A DNA stretch of 64,000 nucleotides, from the NCBI GenBank assembly GCA_005406025.1, contig BGZK01000103.1:682001-746000 (forward strand), read 5' to 3'. Below are positions 13,991 through 25,476 of the stretch, piece by piece. Each line of letters opens with the position of its first letter. Within the stretch, counting starts at the first letter, position 1. A program made the position numbers and the translations under genes. The notes under the pieces are model-generated. The model worked only from the letters and a program-made list of their open reading frames with translations, was not told the origin of the DNA and did not search any database. This DNA comes from Eumeta japonica (lineage: Eukaryota > Arthropoda > Insecta > Lepidoptera > Psychidae).

Positions 13991-14639
13991 TTATCATTTA
14001 ACCTATTTCATATAACTGAGATCGAATACAACTGTTAACGGACCCCCTGGTGACGGGTTAAAAAATAATGTATGAAATTACGATTTGCTATAGTCTAAGA
14101 ATCTACATGGGAAATGGACGTGACTTTATTATTTAAAATTTAAACGACAAAAAAAAAATAATAATGCATGCATACAGAATCGCTCAATGAAACTTGAAAG
14201 AGCTTGCGGTTCTTCGGCGAGATAAAATTCGAAAGAAAGAAATGCACAAGAGACAGACTAACCGAGATAGCATTTAAGAATCAGAAAGTTAATGACAATA
14301 GCCAGACAACGTCGCTCTTAGAACCGATAACCGCTGGCGAAGAAAAGTTCTCAAATGGCGACCACGAACCGGACGACACAATAAAATGCACTTAAGATGC
14401 ATCTAATTTTAGCAGAATTATCTAAATTTGGAATTTTTTGGTTCTTGTTAATTAATCTTAGAAGGGTTTACAAAAACACAACTATTGTCAAATGACATGA
14501 TTGTTAAGTTAATCAGTGCAGACAATGTACCCAAAACTGTGGCATTTTATTATAATATTCGTATAAAATGTTGTAATAGTCAAAGTAACGGTATAGTAAT
14601 AGACCGCGATTACGGCATTTGCATAATAAAATGAACCGG

Positions 14640-14880
14640 CGAATCGAAACAACAAATACACCCAATATTTTCCTCGCCGTTTTCCGGGTCTTGCGGACGC
14701 CGTCGAATGCTCGGTGAGCCAATGAAGATTGTCGAAATTATCTGGCGCAATATCGAAGTCGGGCCGACGCAGTGCAACGGCGAAGCGGAGTGCACTTTGC
14801 AAAAGAAAACGGCTAATGCACTTTGGCACGTCTTAAACGATGCCCACTTTCGAGCAGCTTTCGAGAGACACGATATTAAA
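14640..14880. promoter_or_regulatory. CpG-rich block, possible conserved non-coding element
   Basis: Mixed-composition sequence (CCGTTTTCCGGGTCTTGCGG, GAAGTCGGGCCGACGCAG) with open frames on both strands (14,509-14,829 minus, 14,707-14,946 plus), none with a recognisable domain. The two-strand openness suggests constrained or GC-biased non-coding DNA, not a gene. Confidence 0.3.
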
Positions 14881-15029
14881 TATTGTAATATTTGTTTTTT
14901 AGCGCGAAAGTTTACGCCTTTGAAAGTCCAGTCGAAACGGCCTTAAACGAAGTTGATATAAATTTCACCAAATGCGTTATGTTATTATTTTTTATAGGAA
15001 AACGAAAGTATCTACCCTCGTGACAAAAC

Positions 15030-15311
15030 AAAAAAACCGGTCATGTGCGAATAGGACTCGTACATGAAGGGTTCCGTACCTCCGTGCAATGTTTTAAAAA
15101 TAGTTTAGTAAGAAAAACAAGTTTATTGTATAACGACCTCCTTTCATTTTTATTTTTAGTATTTGCTGTTATAGCGACCGCAGCAATACATAATCGGTGA
15201 AACTTTCAATTGTCTAGCTATTATGCTTCAAGAGATAAAGCCCTGTGACAGACAGACTGCGGAGTCTCAGTAATATCCCGTTGGCACCCTTTGAGTACGG
15301 ACCTCTAAAAA
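15030..15311 (+). repeat. Lepidopteran 'gggttccgta' dispersed repeat
   Basis: Contains in order ACCGGTCATGTGCGAATAGG, GAAGGGTTCCGTACC, GCTGTTATAGCGACCGCAGC, TTGTCTAGCTATTATGCTTC, GACAGACAGACTGCGGAGTC and CTTTGAGTACGGACC. This is the order of one of the commonest short dispersed repeats of moth and butterfly genomes. A main reason for calling the organism lepidopteran. The short frame at its end is a shadow. Confidence 0.85.
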
Positions 15312-16474
15312 TGAAAAATTTTTCAACAATGCCACCTATACGAATGTTGCCGAATGCTTCATGTTTAATAAATTACTTTGTTTATGAACTAAAAATTCTG
15401 CTTTGGCTAAAATTTTGTAAAATCAATCGACTAGAAATTCTTAAACCGATCAAATATTATTTATACACTTGAGAAAATCACCGAAGTGTATTTATATTGG
15501 AGAATAAAAGTTTTCGCGAAGATTGAAAAATGTAACCTAAGGTTCGTCTCCGACTGAAAGCAATCGCTCTTCAAATATTACTAATTAAATATTTTATTAT
15601 ATTAATAATATGCATAACCAAAGTGTATTTTTCATAAATTTAAATTTTCCATAATAAGGTTTTCTAACTAGCTTATATATTATTACAATTATTCTTATAT
15701 TTTATATATTATTGGTTACATATATGCATATATATATAAATTAAGAATAATTATGGAAAAAGACATAATTTTAAAATTAAATAGACGAATACTTGTATTT
15801 AATTTTCAATATCCCTGTAAATTAATTAAATTTTCAAGCATTTCGAATACCTCTGTAACTATAAGCTCTGAAATCTGTGATCGTGAATTCAATCGATCAA
15901 CAACCTTACGACGTATGTCGCAGCGATGTATTTATGCTTGTCGGCGTCTTTGCTCGTATATGCGCCTGACATTCGTAATATGGTAGTACAAACCAAATTA
16001 CACGGCCAAAATGAGGTGTGGCCGTGCGGATACGAAAAAGAAATGTGCCAGTATAAAACGACAGTCCACATCGAAGTGCAGTTAGACCGCATTAAAATCA
16101 ATGATATGCGATTTGTATATATCCGTAAGCCAGGGCGCGCTTGACTGACCGCGACGAACAAAACGCGGTTAACGTTGCACGAAGAGTTTAATTTTAATTA
16201 CCAGAACAATCTGTTCAATGTGATACAATACTGAGTAACTTATTGTGACTGTTCTGGAATATTTTAGTCTAATACGCGTTAATCCATTTCGAAAGTGTAT
16301 AAAATTAGATAGATATAATAAAATTTATGAACAAGTCACGCCTTGTAAAACGTCAATTTCAATTTTTTTTTTACAATTATTTGATTATAAGCAATATCCG
16401 TGATAGCGAGTTCTTCAGCACGTCATCTTGAATCAGAAGGTACCGAATAGTTTTTAAGTTAAATTATAATAAGC

Positions 16475-16606
16475 TTGTATGCACGGGCGAACGTGTCCGA
16501 CGATAAGACAGAGTCATACGAGCGAAAAAGAAGATAATCAGTGCATTCTTTTTCTTTGTATGACTGCATCCCTTTCTGTCAGCTGAAAATACCCGTGAAT
16601 ACAGCC
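16475..16606. repeat. Fold-back element, family 2 copy A
   Basis: The left arm TGTATGCACGGGCGAACGTG ... GTCATACGAGCGAAAAAGAA pairs imperfectly with the right arm TTCTTTTTCTTTGTATGACT ... ACCCGTGAATACAGC. Related copy at 52,411-52,555 shares the CACGGGC(A/G)A outer and CATACGA inner motifs. Confidence 0.7.
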
Positions 16607-16930
16607 TTATGCACCACAGCTTTAGCAACAGCGGTCAACAGCGCCCAAAGGAACTGGGCCGCAATGATGGATTTGTCCATGGTTTGAGTCGTAGCTTTTC
16701 GATTTTGGAAATGAAAGTAATCTAGTGGTATGAACCTGATATATATAAATAATTACATTGAATCTATTAACGTTAGAAGCTCTAATATATAGCGACATAA
16801 TAAAATACAATATAAATTCTCTGTAATATTTTAGAATGAACTATGCAACTTCTTTATAATAAAATGTTACAACCGTATATAAGCTGTGCGAACTTCAAAT
16901 CGCGTCCAGTCGGGGCGGTTGCCCCGATAT

Positions 16931-16969
16931 ATGTGGATATTCATGTTGATGCGATATGAATATCCACAC
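16931..16969. repeat. Perfect 13-bp inverted repeat with 11-base loop
   Basis: TGTGGATATTCAT and ATGAATATCCACA flank GTTGATGCGAT-type loop sequence. Flanking CGAT and ATCG extend the stem across a small internal bulge. Confidence 0.8.
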
Positions 16970-18639
16970 ATCGAAGCGTCTACCCACTGTCCACGAAAGT
17001 TATCTAAAATACTCGGTTCATAACGGCCGGTGCGCACGCACATCGTCGACATTGTCACGCGAGCGGCAGAGAACTTGAACGACCGGCTCACGGACGAAGA
17101 AAGTGTAATAGCATAAATTTAATTATTACGATAACTACTACTTGGATCAGCGTTCATTGACATTCTCGTTAATTAAATCTCAAGATAAAATACGATTAAA
17201 TTTGAGAATGTTTTCATTTTTAAGTGCAAGGCTTGCAATAATTAAACTTCTTCGTTAATCGTTAATTAATTACTTATTAAGAATATTTATTTAATATTAA
17301 TTACTCGCAAATCTAAAATTTTGTCACCAGTTTATTTAAATGAATTTTAATTTCATTCGTAGCATTCGATCTGCTTTTACTTTTTTTTATATAAATTACT
17401 TATATTTATGTTAGTAAGATACACAAAAAGAAACCATAAAACTTTAAAAAATTATCATTTCTAATAAAAGGATTTTTCAATTTTTTAGGTTTGCTGGTAA
17501 TTATTGAAAACCCAATATTTGAAATTTGTTTTTTACTTGGAAACATCACTATCTAGCGATAATTTGTATATTTTATTTTTATGACCAGCATAATATGAAA
17601 AAAAATTCGCGAATGTTTGCTAGCAAAGCTAATGTCAACCCCTACAAAAATTTATTCAGATGATACGAATTTAAATCTACTATGTACATTTAAGAAGGTA
17701 TGAAATTGTATCAATTAATGTATTTAAAAAAAATCTAGAATAGAAACAATATTTCTTTTTTGCCAATTTTCACTGAATTTTTAATAATTTCTAGTATTAT
17801 TCTAGATTCAGTTCATCTATTTTCTCCAATTATTTCTTTTTCGAACCCTTTTCATGTATAAAATAATTTTAATAAAACCGTCTTGTTTTTGAATTATTTA
17901 TTCAGGATATATTTCCCTTTCGTATTTAAACAATGCGTACAATCCGATAAACCTATTTGCTTTTAAATTTTCCACTGAAAAACCAGGTACTCCGTATAGG
18001 AGGAGAAATTGTCTTTCGATTGATCACTAAAATGACTGTCGCCTGATTCCTGATACGTAACATCTTCGTGTTCTTTCAATACAAGTACTTTTTCTTTCAA
18101 TACTACTAAATAAAAACAAATTATCTAATAACAAGAGTGACTGTGAGATTCATAGAGTGACCCCATCGAGTAACGAAAATTTGAAAAAACGTAGATAATT
18201 CTAAATCTGGTGCACATCTAAGCAAAAAAAGATTCTCTCACAGAAGTTGAATAATGTAGTGATGGAATACTTACTACATCTATTACAGTGTGTCATACGA
18301 TTTTCAGTTACAACATAAAGTTAACTCTCAAAACACCTCCACAAATTAAATAATTCCTAACATGTAATGCATCACAACGGCATTGAACAGTGCAACGATT
18401 GAAATCGAAACGTTTCAAAGTGTTTGCAGTTGATCGAGTCAAAATATTCACCTAATTTGAAAAACACATAGTGTTGCAAGGTCACACACCTATTCACTAA
18501 GTAACTCCTGTTCACCGGTATTAATATATTGTATATTTTTAAATTCCATTGCTTTTCGAAATGAATAAATAGGATACTAATAAGGGCACCGACTTCGTCA
18601 AAGTACTTATACGTTCATAGCCGTAGAGACCTAATTTAT

Positions 18640-18790
18640 CGTAGGATTTCCTCGAACGGCGAGATGGTAGCGATGTGCAGTCGCGCGCGCAAGCCGGCCG
18701 CGGAAAGTGTGCCGGCGCACGTCTCCGATGCATTTTCCTGAGTCGGCCTAGATAGCCGACGCGTCGCCGGCAGCTCTCGAATTGTAACCT
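18640..18790. promoter_or_regulatory. CpG-rich block
   Basis: GTCGCGCGCGCAAGCCGGCC, GTGTGCCGGCGCACG and GACGCGTCGCCGGC in a 150-base patch inside AT-rich DNA. Candidate promoter or CpG-type element; no gene seen. Confidence 0.35.
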
Positions 18791-19194
18791 ACATTACATA
18801 CGTAACTCTATGGCCATTACGCCAACCTAAAGCCGAATATTTCATTTTACGACGCGCGTTTACGAAATAAAAAAGCAATCCTCTATTTCGCGAGATTCGA
18901 GAAAGTTCTATACAAATGCTATTATTACATCGACCATCGCGACAACAAGCGATCGATAATATTAAAACACGCCAGTGGCGACTTCCATTTCAATTGTCAG
19001 TTTATGAAAACAACAACAGTGCTCGTAGTATAAACAATAACATGTAATGTGGAAAGGCACAATACGATACAATAAAATGATTAGTCAGTGCAAACAAATG
19101 TTTCATTAAATAAAATTTTCGACGTGTTTATAAAAACGGCTTTCTCTGAGATTACTCAATTTTTTTTTATGAAGATGTAGTGACTAGAATGGAA

Positions 19195-19460
19195 GACATA
19201 TTTTATGGCGCATTGGCCATCTGGTAAAAAACAAGGAAAGTAGACCGGCGAAACAAATATACAAAGCTAACGATGAAAGGGTCGATCGAAGGCATCATAA
19301 AAGATCTACGGATACAGACCGAGTCGGTAACATATGAAAGAAAGACCACATTTTGATCATCCATGATCCATGAGGTCGCACGAAAGGATTACATCAATGG
19401 CAGTGAAAAGAAAAGAATATATGTAAAGATCCTAACCATGTTAGGTCTTTTTCTATCCAT
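19195..19460 (+). pseudogene. RTE-type LINE tail, degenerate
   Basis: The plus strand reads ESRPAKQIYKANDERVDRRH then KRSTDTDRVG, and in a shifted frame KGLHQWQ ... NICKDP. This matches the C-terminal end of the abundant lepidopteran RTE LINE (ESRLTKQIYRAN ... then CKDR). Several indels. It lies just upstream of a second LINE tail of a different clade. Confidence 0.6.
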
Positions 19461-19547
19461 TTTGGATAAGAGGAGGCGACTTTAGATACTAAGTTACAGT
19501 GGAATTTCTATATAACGGAATTGACGAAAAAGCTTAGTTTTGCAAAC

Positions 19548-20092
19548 TTATGCAGTCAAAAGAATTCGGTGGCTCGCAAATGAAAGCACCGCAAGATTAG
19601 TTTATTTTATTTCCTCTCATAGTCTCATGACCTATAGAGTTCTAGTATGGGGTCATGCAGCCGATATAAGCACAATTTTTGTGTTGCAGAAGCGGGTTAT
19701 TTGTATCATTTATAATTTGATCCTAACAGAATCTCTCAGAGAAAAATTTAAAGAAATTAATATTTTAACTGTACCATCAACAATACATATACGAAAAGCT
19801 AGTATATGTCAAAAGAAATATAAAATCGTTCCAAAATATGAGCGACATTTATAATATTAACAGTAGAAACATAAGAATGACCTTGCTGCTCATAAAACCA
19901 GACTCAAGAAAAATTCGCAAATCATTTAAGGGGCAATGTGTGCACTTTTATAATAAGGTCCCAGTTGAAATTAAAAATTTGCCGTTTCATAAATTTGAAA
20001 GTTTATTTTAAAAAAGTTATTTGATAAGAGCTATTATGCCGTATCTGAATATATTAACGAAAAAAAACCCGTGAGACTGAACTGCTCGACTA
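19548..20092 (+). pseudogene. Jockey/CR1-like non-LTR retrotransposon 3' end
   Basis: An open stretch of about 100 codons reads KRIRWLANESTARLVYF, then LMTYRVLVWGHAADISTIFV, VLQKRVICIIYNL, SLREKFKEINILTV. After stops at about 19,855 it continues with HFYNKVPVEIKNLPFHKFE. This is the region C-terminal to the reverse transcriptase palm/thumb in jockey-type LINEs (YGxxxWGxAxxxxxIFxLQKRAxRxI ... LREKFKExxILT). 5'-truncated, as is usual for LINE copies. Confidence 0.85.
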
Positions 20093-20399
20093 TCGGGTTG
20101 TTTCAAGTAATTTTCAAATGTTTAGCTAGTTTTCATTACTATCTATCATGTATCATTGGGCGAAACCGAAAAATGAATCAGCATTCGAAATAGGTGTTAA
20201 TGTTAATACCAAAAGAATGCCATAATAACGTATTTTAAGTGTAATTCCATTACCTATGAAATAAAGATATTTTAGATTTAAATTTTTTGATTTAATTTTT
20301 TTAAGCTTTTGGTACATTATAATATAGTTTTAAATGGTATCCAGATATGAAATGGGAGGGCAGTCCCCTGCGGTACGATGATAAAAACCTAACAGGAAC

Positions 20400-20745
20400 A
20401 CATTCTATATTTGATTTCGTCCAGGTTCCGATCCCGGTGGCGCTCCCGATTTCGTACCTAAGTTCTGATTCCATTACCGACCTATGATATTAAACTACCT
20501 TGCGTCCATTCCTTGGCTTCACTAGTCTGTCTCAAGGCTTCCCACAATCTTTTGGTTTCAGTTCAAGGGACCGGGACCGCCGACTGCGGTTCGGCGCTGC
20601 TAACTTTTGTCACCGATGTGATGACAACGTCCGTGACCGACGACTTAATGTGGAGTCAATAGTTTAATATAAATCGAGTCAAGAGCTCATTGATCAATTC
20701 ATCCGTGATCAAGACCGAAACCAGGAATTATGATTCCAAGACGAC
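20400..20745 (-). repeat. Hexamer-periodic low-complexity sequence, locus 3
   Basis: CAGGTTCCGATCCCGGTGGC, GCTCCCGATTTCG and, further right in the other sense, GGGACCGGGACCG and AAGACCGAAACCAGG. Sense changes within the locus, so it may be two pieces or have been inverted. Confidence 0.5.
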
Positions 20746-21430
20746 GTTTTTTTTACCAGAACATAACTCTACAAACTAAAAAATCGCGTAAATTCGCTAA
20801 GCAACAGTAGAGTGATAACTACACTAAAATACAAAGAGACATTGCTATTTTTAATACTCTATGCTCGTTATAAGTGGATCAAAATACCTAAAAGACACAA
20901 TAAGAGATTAAATAAATAGAAAAAAATGTAAATATTTAGACACATGCGTATTCTATTTTAAAATATCGTACATTAGATACATTTGCACACAATAAAAATG
21001 TACTTAAATATTTCCAAACCATAATCCAGCAGGAGCTCAAGGCTGCACAAACAAAAACATGAATGCATTGCATCCACCGCGCATGCGACCGCGACTCGCT
21101 TTGCAAACAATAAGGCGTTGCAAGTCCCGTATCCATTATTAATTCACAATAGAATGTTGCCTTAGAGCAATTTAGGATTTAACTGTTCGAGCCCAGATTT
21201 ACTAGACTCCTTTTAGGGCACGTCCAGATGATGAAAATATCCAGATGCATCTTAAGATGTCTTTTTTTCGCCATTTAATTTTTATACTTTGTTAATCTTT
21301 AAAATTTAAATATCTTTAAAATTTCAAGTACAATGTGATAAAGAGGTTCCTTACTCTAGCGAAATGATCAGTTCTTTTGGATGCGGAAGGTCGTAGATTC
21401 GATATCCAATAAGGTGTCTTATTTATGTTT

Positions 21431-21700
21431 GGGGTTCCGTACACAAAGAGTGCCGTTTTATAGTTCCGTAAATAAATCGTGTCAAAAGGATGACATTATG
21501 AGGCTTTACTGTCTGCCCGTCCGTCAGTCACAGAGCTTTTTTTTTATTTCATAATAAGTAAATACTTAAAATTTTCACAGAATGTGCATATTGCCGCTAT
21601 AATAGCAAATAATATAAATAAAATAAAATCAAAAATAAAAGGAGGCTTCAATGCAAGAAACATGTTTTCATTCAGTGTTCTTTTTTTGCTTGATCTTAAT
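21431..21700 (-). repeat. Same lepidopteran repeat, reverse orientation, partial
   Basis: GGGGTTCCGTACACAAAG, then CTGTCTGCCCGTCCGTCAGTCAC, AATTTTCACAG and TTGCCGCTATAATAGCAAAT follow the order of the 15,030-15,311 element read backwards. The end corresponding to ccgg-tcatgtgcga is missing here. A matching end piece is found at 22,066-22,117, so the copy may be split by later sequence. Confidence 0.75.
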
Positions 21701-22065
21701 AATATCAATAATGGCAATATTTACAAATATCTGACTAGTATAAATATAATGCGTACTCTTAAGTAAAACGACATATAATTTATTCCTGGGCCATACAGGG
21801 TTGTCAAACTTGATCTGATCTTAATGCATACTATTGAGTAAAACATTCTAATTTAGTGTAACAATAAATCGAAACATACATCCATATACAATCTCTTAGA
21901 AATAGGCGCTAAATCCAAGATCGGCCAAAGCAGATTCGCTTCCGAAAATGAGAAATGCGAGTATTTGGGGCATCCAGTCGATACAATCTCAAAATATATT
22001 TATAACACCTCTCTCTCGGTTTTTACTAAACCATTTTTGACAAGTATATAGTGTCAAATATTGCA

Positions 22066-22117
22066 CGATGATACGGAACCCTACGTGTGCGAGTCCCATT
22101 CGCAGTTGACCAGGTTT
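22066..22117 (-). repeat. End piece of the lepidopteran gggttccgta repeat, reverse
   Basis: Reads GATACGGAACCCTACG then TGCGAGTCCCATTCGCAGTT, the complement of the 5' end of the element at 15,030. It is either the far end of the 21,431 copy or a separate fragment. Confidence 0.7.
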
Positions 22118-22247
22118 TTGGAACGAAATTCCTTATCGCACATTACACGCGAGCTCTCGGCGGATGGGAGCTACACTAAAAAAAGTGTAACCGCAATGAA
22201 AAATGCTGACCGCTCTTACTTTAGTTAACATGTTTATAAAATTGTTT

Positions 22248-22368
22248 GCTAACGTCCATACCACGCTGGATACACCGGTGCTCGTCCGATCACCGAGTTA
22301 AATGGCGTCGGCCGCGGTCAGTACTTGGATGGGTGGACCGCCTGCGAACACCGCTTTATTTGGTGTTG
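22248..22368 (+). pseudogene. 5S rRNA pseudogene or 5S-derived SINE head
   Basis: Clearly 5S-like in order: GCTAACGTCCATACCACG, ACACCGGTGCTCGTCCGATC, CACCGAGTTAA (canonical has GAAGTTAA) and GTACTTGGATGGGTGGACCG, then CGAACACCGC, followed by a T-run that could act as a Pol III terminator. The internal control region is largely kept, but the single-base loss in the GAAGTTAA box, the altered GGCGTCGGC stretch and a degraded 3' stem argue for a pseudogene. It is a lone copy 360 bp left of the ~460-bp repeat. It could instead be the head of a 5S-derived SINE. Confidence 0.85.
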
Positions 22369-22730
22369 CATTTTTTTACGGTAATTTATAAAAAAATAAT
22401 TATTAATATTTTTATTACAATATTTTATTACCATTCCTTCATTCTCTTTTATCTGTTTTTACTTTCATTGCTTTCAAAATTTGTTAATTTATTTCATTGT
22501 GCTTGTATGTAAACTTATGATTCCCTTTTATTTCTTAAAATATTAAATGAAACTCTGGATTGTTTCAATTCTGGAGAGTATTCAATTTTAAACTTTCAAT
22601 AATTAATATTTATTCAAATATGTGAAAGTGACATCTATAATTAATTTCATAATTACATTATTGTGCAAATTGACGAACTTGGCTGTTTAGTGGTTTTTTT
22701 TTTCAACATTATAATAATTAATTAAAAAAA

Positions 22731-23193
22731 TTGGTTGCCTGTAAAGTCGGTATACGGGCGAAAGTTTTACGTGACAACGACTTTGAATGGTAAAATCATT
22801 TTAATGTGAATATTCATTCGTATAGTAGGAAGAAGGATGAAATAATAGTAACAATTTAAAACATTTATTTATACAAAGAATTATATTTAAAACATTAATT
22901 TATACAAAGAATCTCGCACTGAATTTCATATTAACAAAATTTTATTTTTACCTTTACACATACATACGTATTTATATACAAATATACATACAATAACTTG
23001 CAATACATTTGCAAGCTATGCACTAATTCTCTAGTGCTGCGCGCGCGGCAGACCGATCATAGTTGAGTGGGAGAGACGCAAGGCATTCGGCGGGCCTCTC
23101 TCGTTCGGTGACTCATCGTAACGTTACCGAGCGTTACACTTTTCATAAGTGACTCCCAGCCGCAACCTAATTTAAGACGTTGTCACGTCAAAA
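22731..23193 (+). repeat. ~460-bp dispersed repeat, copy 1
   Basis: Runs from TTGGTTGCCTGTAAAGTCGG to GACGTTGTCACGTCAAAA. A nearly identical copy in the same orientation is at 43,264. Near the left end TTTTACGTGACAACGAC is inverted relative to GACGTTGTCACGTCAAAA at the right end, so the unit has internal inverted ends like a non-autonomous DNA transposon. The right half is GC-rich with a run of CTCTCTCGTTCGG and GAGAGACGC. No open frame. I have not found a target duplication. Confidence 0.9.
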
Positions 23194-23379
23194 TATATCA
23201 TTTACAACTTACACATATTTCTTACCATTAATTCACTTATATTATTAATATAATTATCATTTAATATTATTCAATTCATAAAATATACTTACATACAGCT
23301 AAAGGCACTTCTTTTTAACCGGGTGTCCCGAAGGCACCTCGTGAGTTTTTTTCTAACACCGAACGAAGCTAACGGCCAT

Positions 23380-24080
23380 TCGAAACGATGCACCGGGCGC
23401 GTTCGACCCGCTGCGCCGATGCAACGCGCCACTGTTATCTCGGATGCGTGTCATTGTTACGAGAACGTGTAACGCGAGACTTCCGCCGTCAAGACAAACG
23501 GAATTATACCCATCACGGTTCCGTACGTGCGTCGCGACCTCGCCGGCGACCGACCGCGATTGCGTCACGGAACGGTAAATATTTATGGTTGTTTAAAAAA
23601 AAAACATTATTAGCTATTCACGTTTTTTCTAATTGTATAATGTCTAACTGTAGTTAGACATGATGTTGTTTACTGTATAGACATTTTGACGGAGAAAATA
23701 ATCATTCTAAGGAATTATAACGATGACAGATTATTCGAAATCTAATAATTGAGATGTGCAGTTGTAAAATTTCTCACTAGCGACGATATAAAAACGGATA
23801 TTGAATTTCGGTTTCATCGGGAGAAAAAAAGAAGTGCATACGATGCACTTTTCGATGTCGACGGCCGAATTCAAATTTTGTGCAGAAATGAAAATGCATA
23901 CGCTTAGACGCATTTTTCGAGGTCGATATTGGAGATGAGAGTGCGGTACGTCCGAGCGCCGGCGCCGGCCGACGACCGGCCGCCGTGTCGGCCAACACTT
24001 TCTCCGTTGGTTCGATTAAGGTTTTTAGTATTCGGAATCGGCTTTAGTGAATATTCGGCGCCGGCGCAGTGCGCGTAAAT
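23380..24080. promoter_or_regulatory. CpG-rich region, two peaks
   Basis: Peaks at 23,385-23,575 and 23,940-24,075 (CGCCGGCGCCGGCCGACGAC, GGCGCCGGCGCAGTGCGCG). Short frames on both strands. Twin small hairpins lie between the peaks at 23,830-23,926. Confidence 0.35.
23830..23926. repeat. Two tandem short hairpins sharing TGCATACG and TTTTCGA-GTCGA
   Basis: First (23,832-23,850): AAGTGCAT, ACG, ATGCACTT, a perfect 8-bp stem. It is followed by TTCGATGTCGA. Second (about 23,891-23,918): AAAATGC, then GCATTTT around a longer loop that again starts ATACG. It is followed by TTCGAGGTCGA. The two units are a diverged duplication inside a CpG-rich stretch. Confidence 0.65.
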
Positions 24081-24734
24081 AATGCGGCACGCTTTACTTT
24101 TATCGTAGAATGTGTATAAGAATACGAAAAGATTTCAATGTCAGTGAAAGTTTTAACAAGTTTTTATTTAAAAGAAAAAGTACAAGTATACTATTTAAAA
24201 GTAAAAACTTTAATTATTTTTTAAGAAAAAAAAACTTGTCAACACATTTTTTTTTTGTGTTCATGATTTTTATTATTAATAAGCATAAAGATAGGAAAAC
24301 TTGTTGGTTAACTGCGATTTTGAACATGTTTTATTAATGTACAGAAACTATATTTGTGTATTTGTCAAAGAGATCTATTAGTACTTAATCTGCATGTACG
24401 TTCTACCTGTTGATAAAATTAAAGTTCATTTCAACAGAAACTTACTAAGATTTATTATTTTCGCTAACCTAAGCGATAAAAATCGTAACACTTATTACTA
24501 ACAACAACATATGTATTTGACCAATCGACCAATAAAAATGAACAGCCTCATATAAAAAACCGCATTCCATTTCACATCGCATATACTGAAAACATTAAAC
24601 GAACGATCTCAACATAATAACCGACCTACATCCTCGATGGTTTCCTCTGTTCCGATTGTAATTGAATTTCAAACGATAATAATAACAAAATAAAATAAAA
24701 GTTGTCTCGGTTAAAAATTTTATTCGGTCAACGG

Positions 24735-24920
24735 TTCAAACGCGCGTCCCACAGCCCGCCGTTAACCCGTTTTAACTGAACCCAACCACGGCGGCGCACA
24801 ATAAAATTGTGGGACCGGCGGTCGCTATTGTACCGTGATCCCGCGACGGTTCACTTTCAGCGCTAGACTTGACCGGAAGTTGCTCTCGTTGAAATTGTCC
24901 ACTATGCGCTAGTGCGTTCG
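24735..24920. promoter_or_regulatory. CpG-rich block
   Basis: CAAACGCGCGTCCCACAGCC, ACCACGGCGGCGCACAATAA and GACCGGCGGTCGC. About 150 bases upstream a TATA-like CTCATATAAAAAACC (24,548-24,562) is seen. No exon defined. Confidence 0.3.
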
Positions 24921-25476
24921 CTTGTGCATTTGAATGTCATTTAATTATGCAATGAAATTACCTACACGACGTGCAAGCGTGCGTCGGTTTTTGAATGCAG
25001 TTTGATTCCCTTTTAGTCTAAGTCCGAAATAGAAGAAATATATTGCCCGAGTAGAGTATAATTTATTCGGTATAAGAATGAGTATGCTCATGAAAATGAT
25101 AATACTCATTTTTATACCAAATAAATGAAATATAATTGTCGAAACTGAAAATTCTTTCGTTATAGATGAAGACAACGAAGACAACTTATTTAGTATTCGC
25201 GACGGCGGCGCGTGCTCTCCGAGGCACGAAATCGGCGGTTTGATTTGCTTCGAATCGAAAACTGTTTAATGTATTCGCCCGGTACTTTTCGGTCCCCAAG
25301 CGACGATCTTAGCCATCGAGCCGATACCGTTCACGGCACTTAAGGTTTACTCTACGAAGCCAAAATTATTAATTATTCAATGTCGTCCATACGACAACAA
25401 AAATATTACATAAGTGTTTGAAACTTAGTGCAATGTGTATACATATTAAGATAAGCGAGAAAAAAAATTGACTAAG

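Larger units (their letters stand above)
15312..19194. other. Gene-free stretch
   Basis: AT-rich with the fold-back element at 16,475, the hairpin at 16,931 and the CpG patch at 18,640. Opposing frames at 15,889-16,161 look like chance. Nothing else recognised. Confidence 0.6.

Noticed and set aside
21350..21420. tRNA-like B box (GGTCGTAGATTCGATATCC)
   Set aside because: Matches the B-box only loosely, no A box at the right distance and no cloverleaf; perhaps a SINE scrap, not a tRNA gene.
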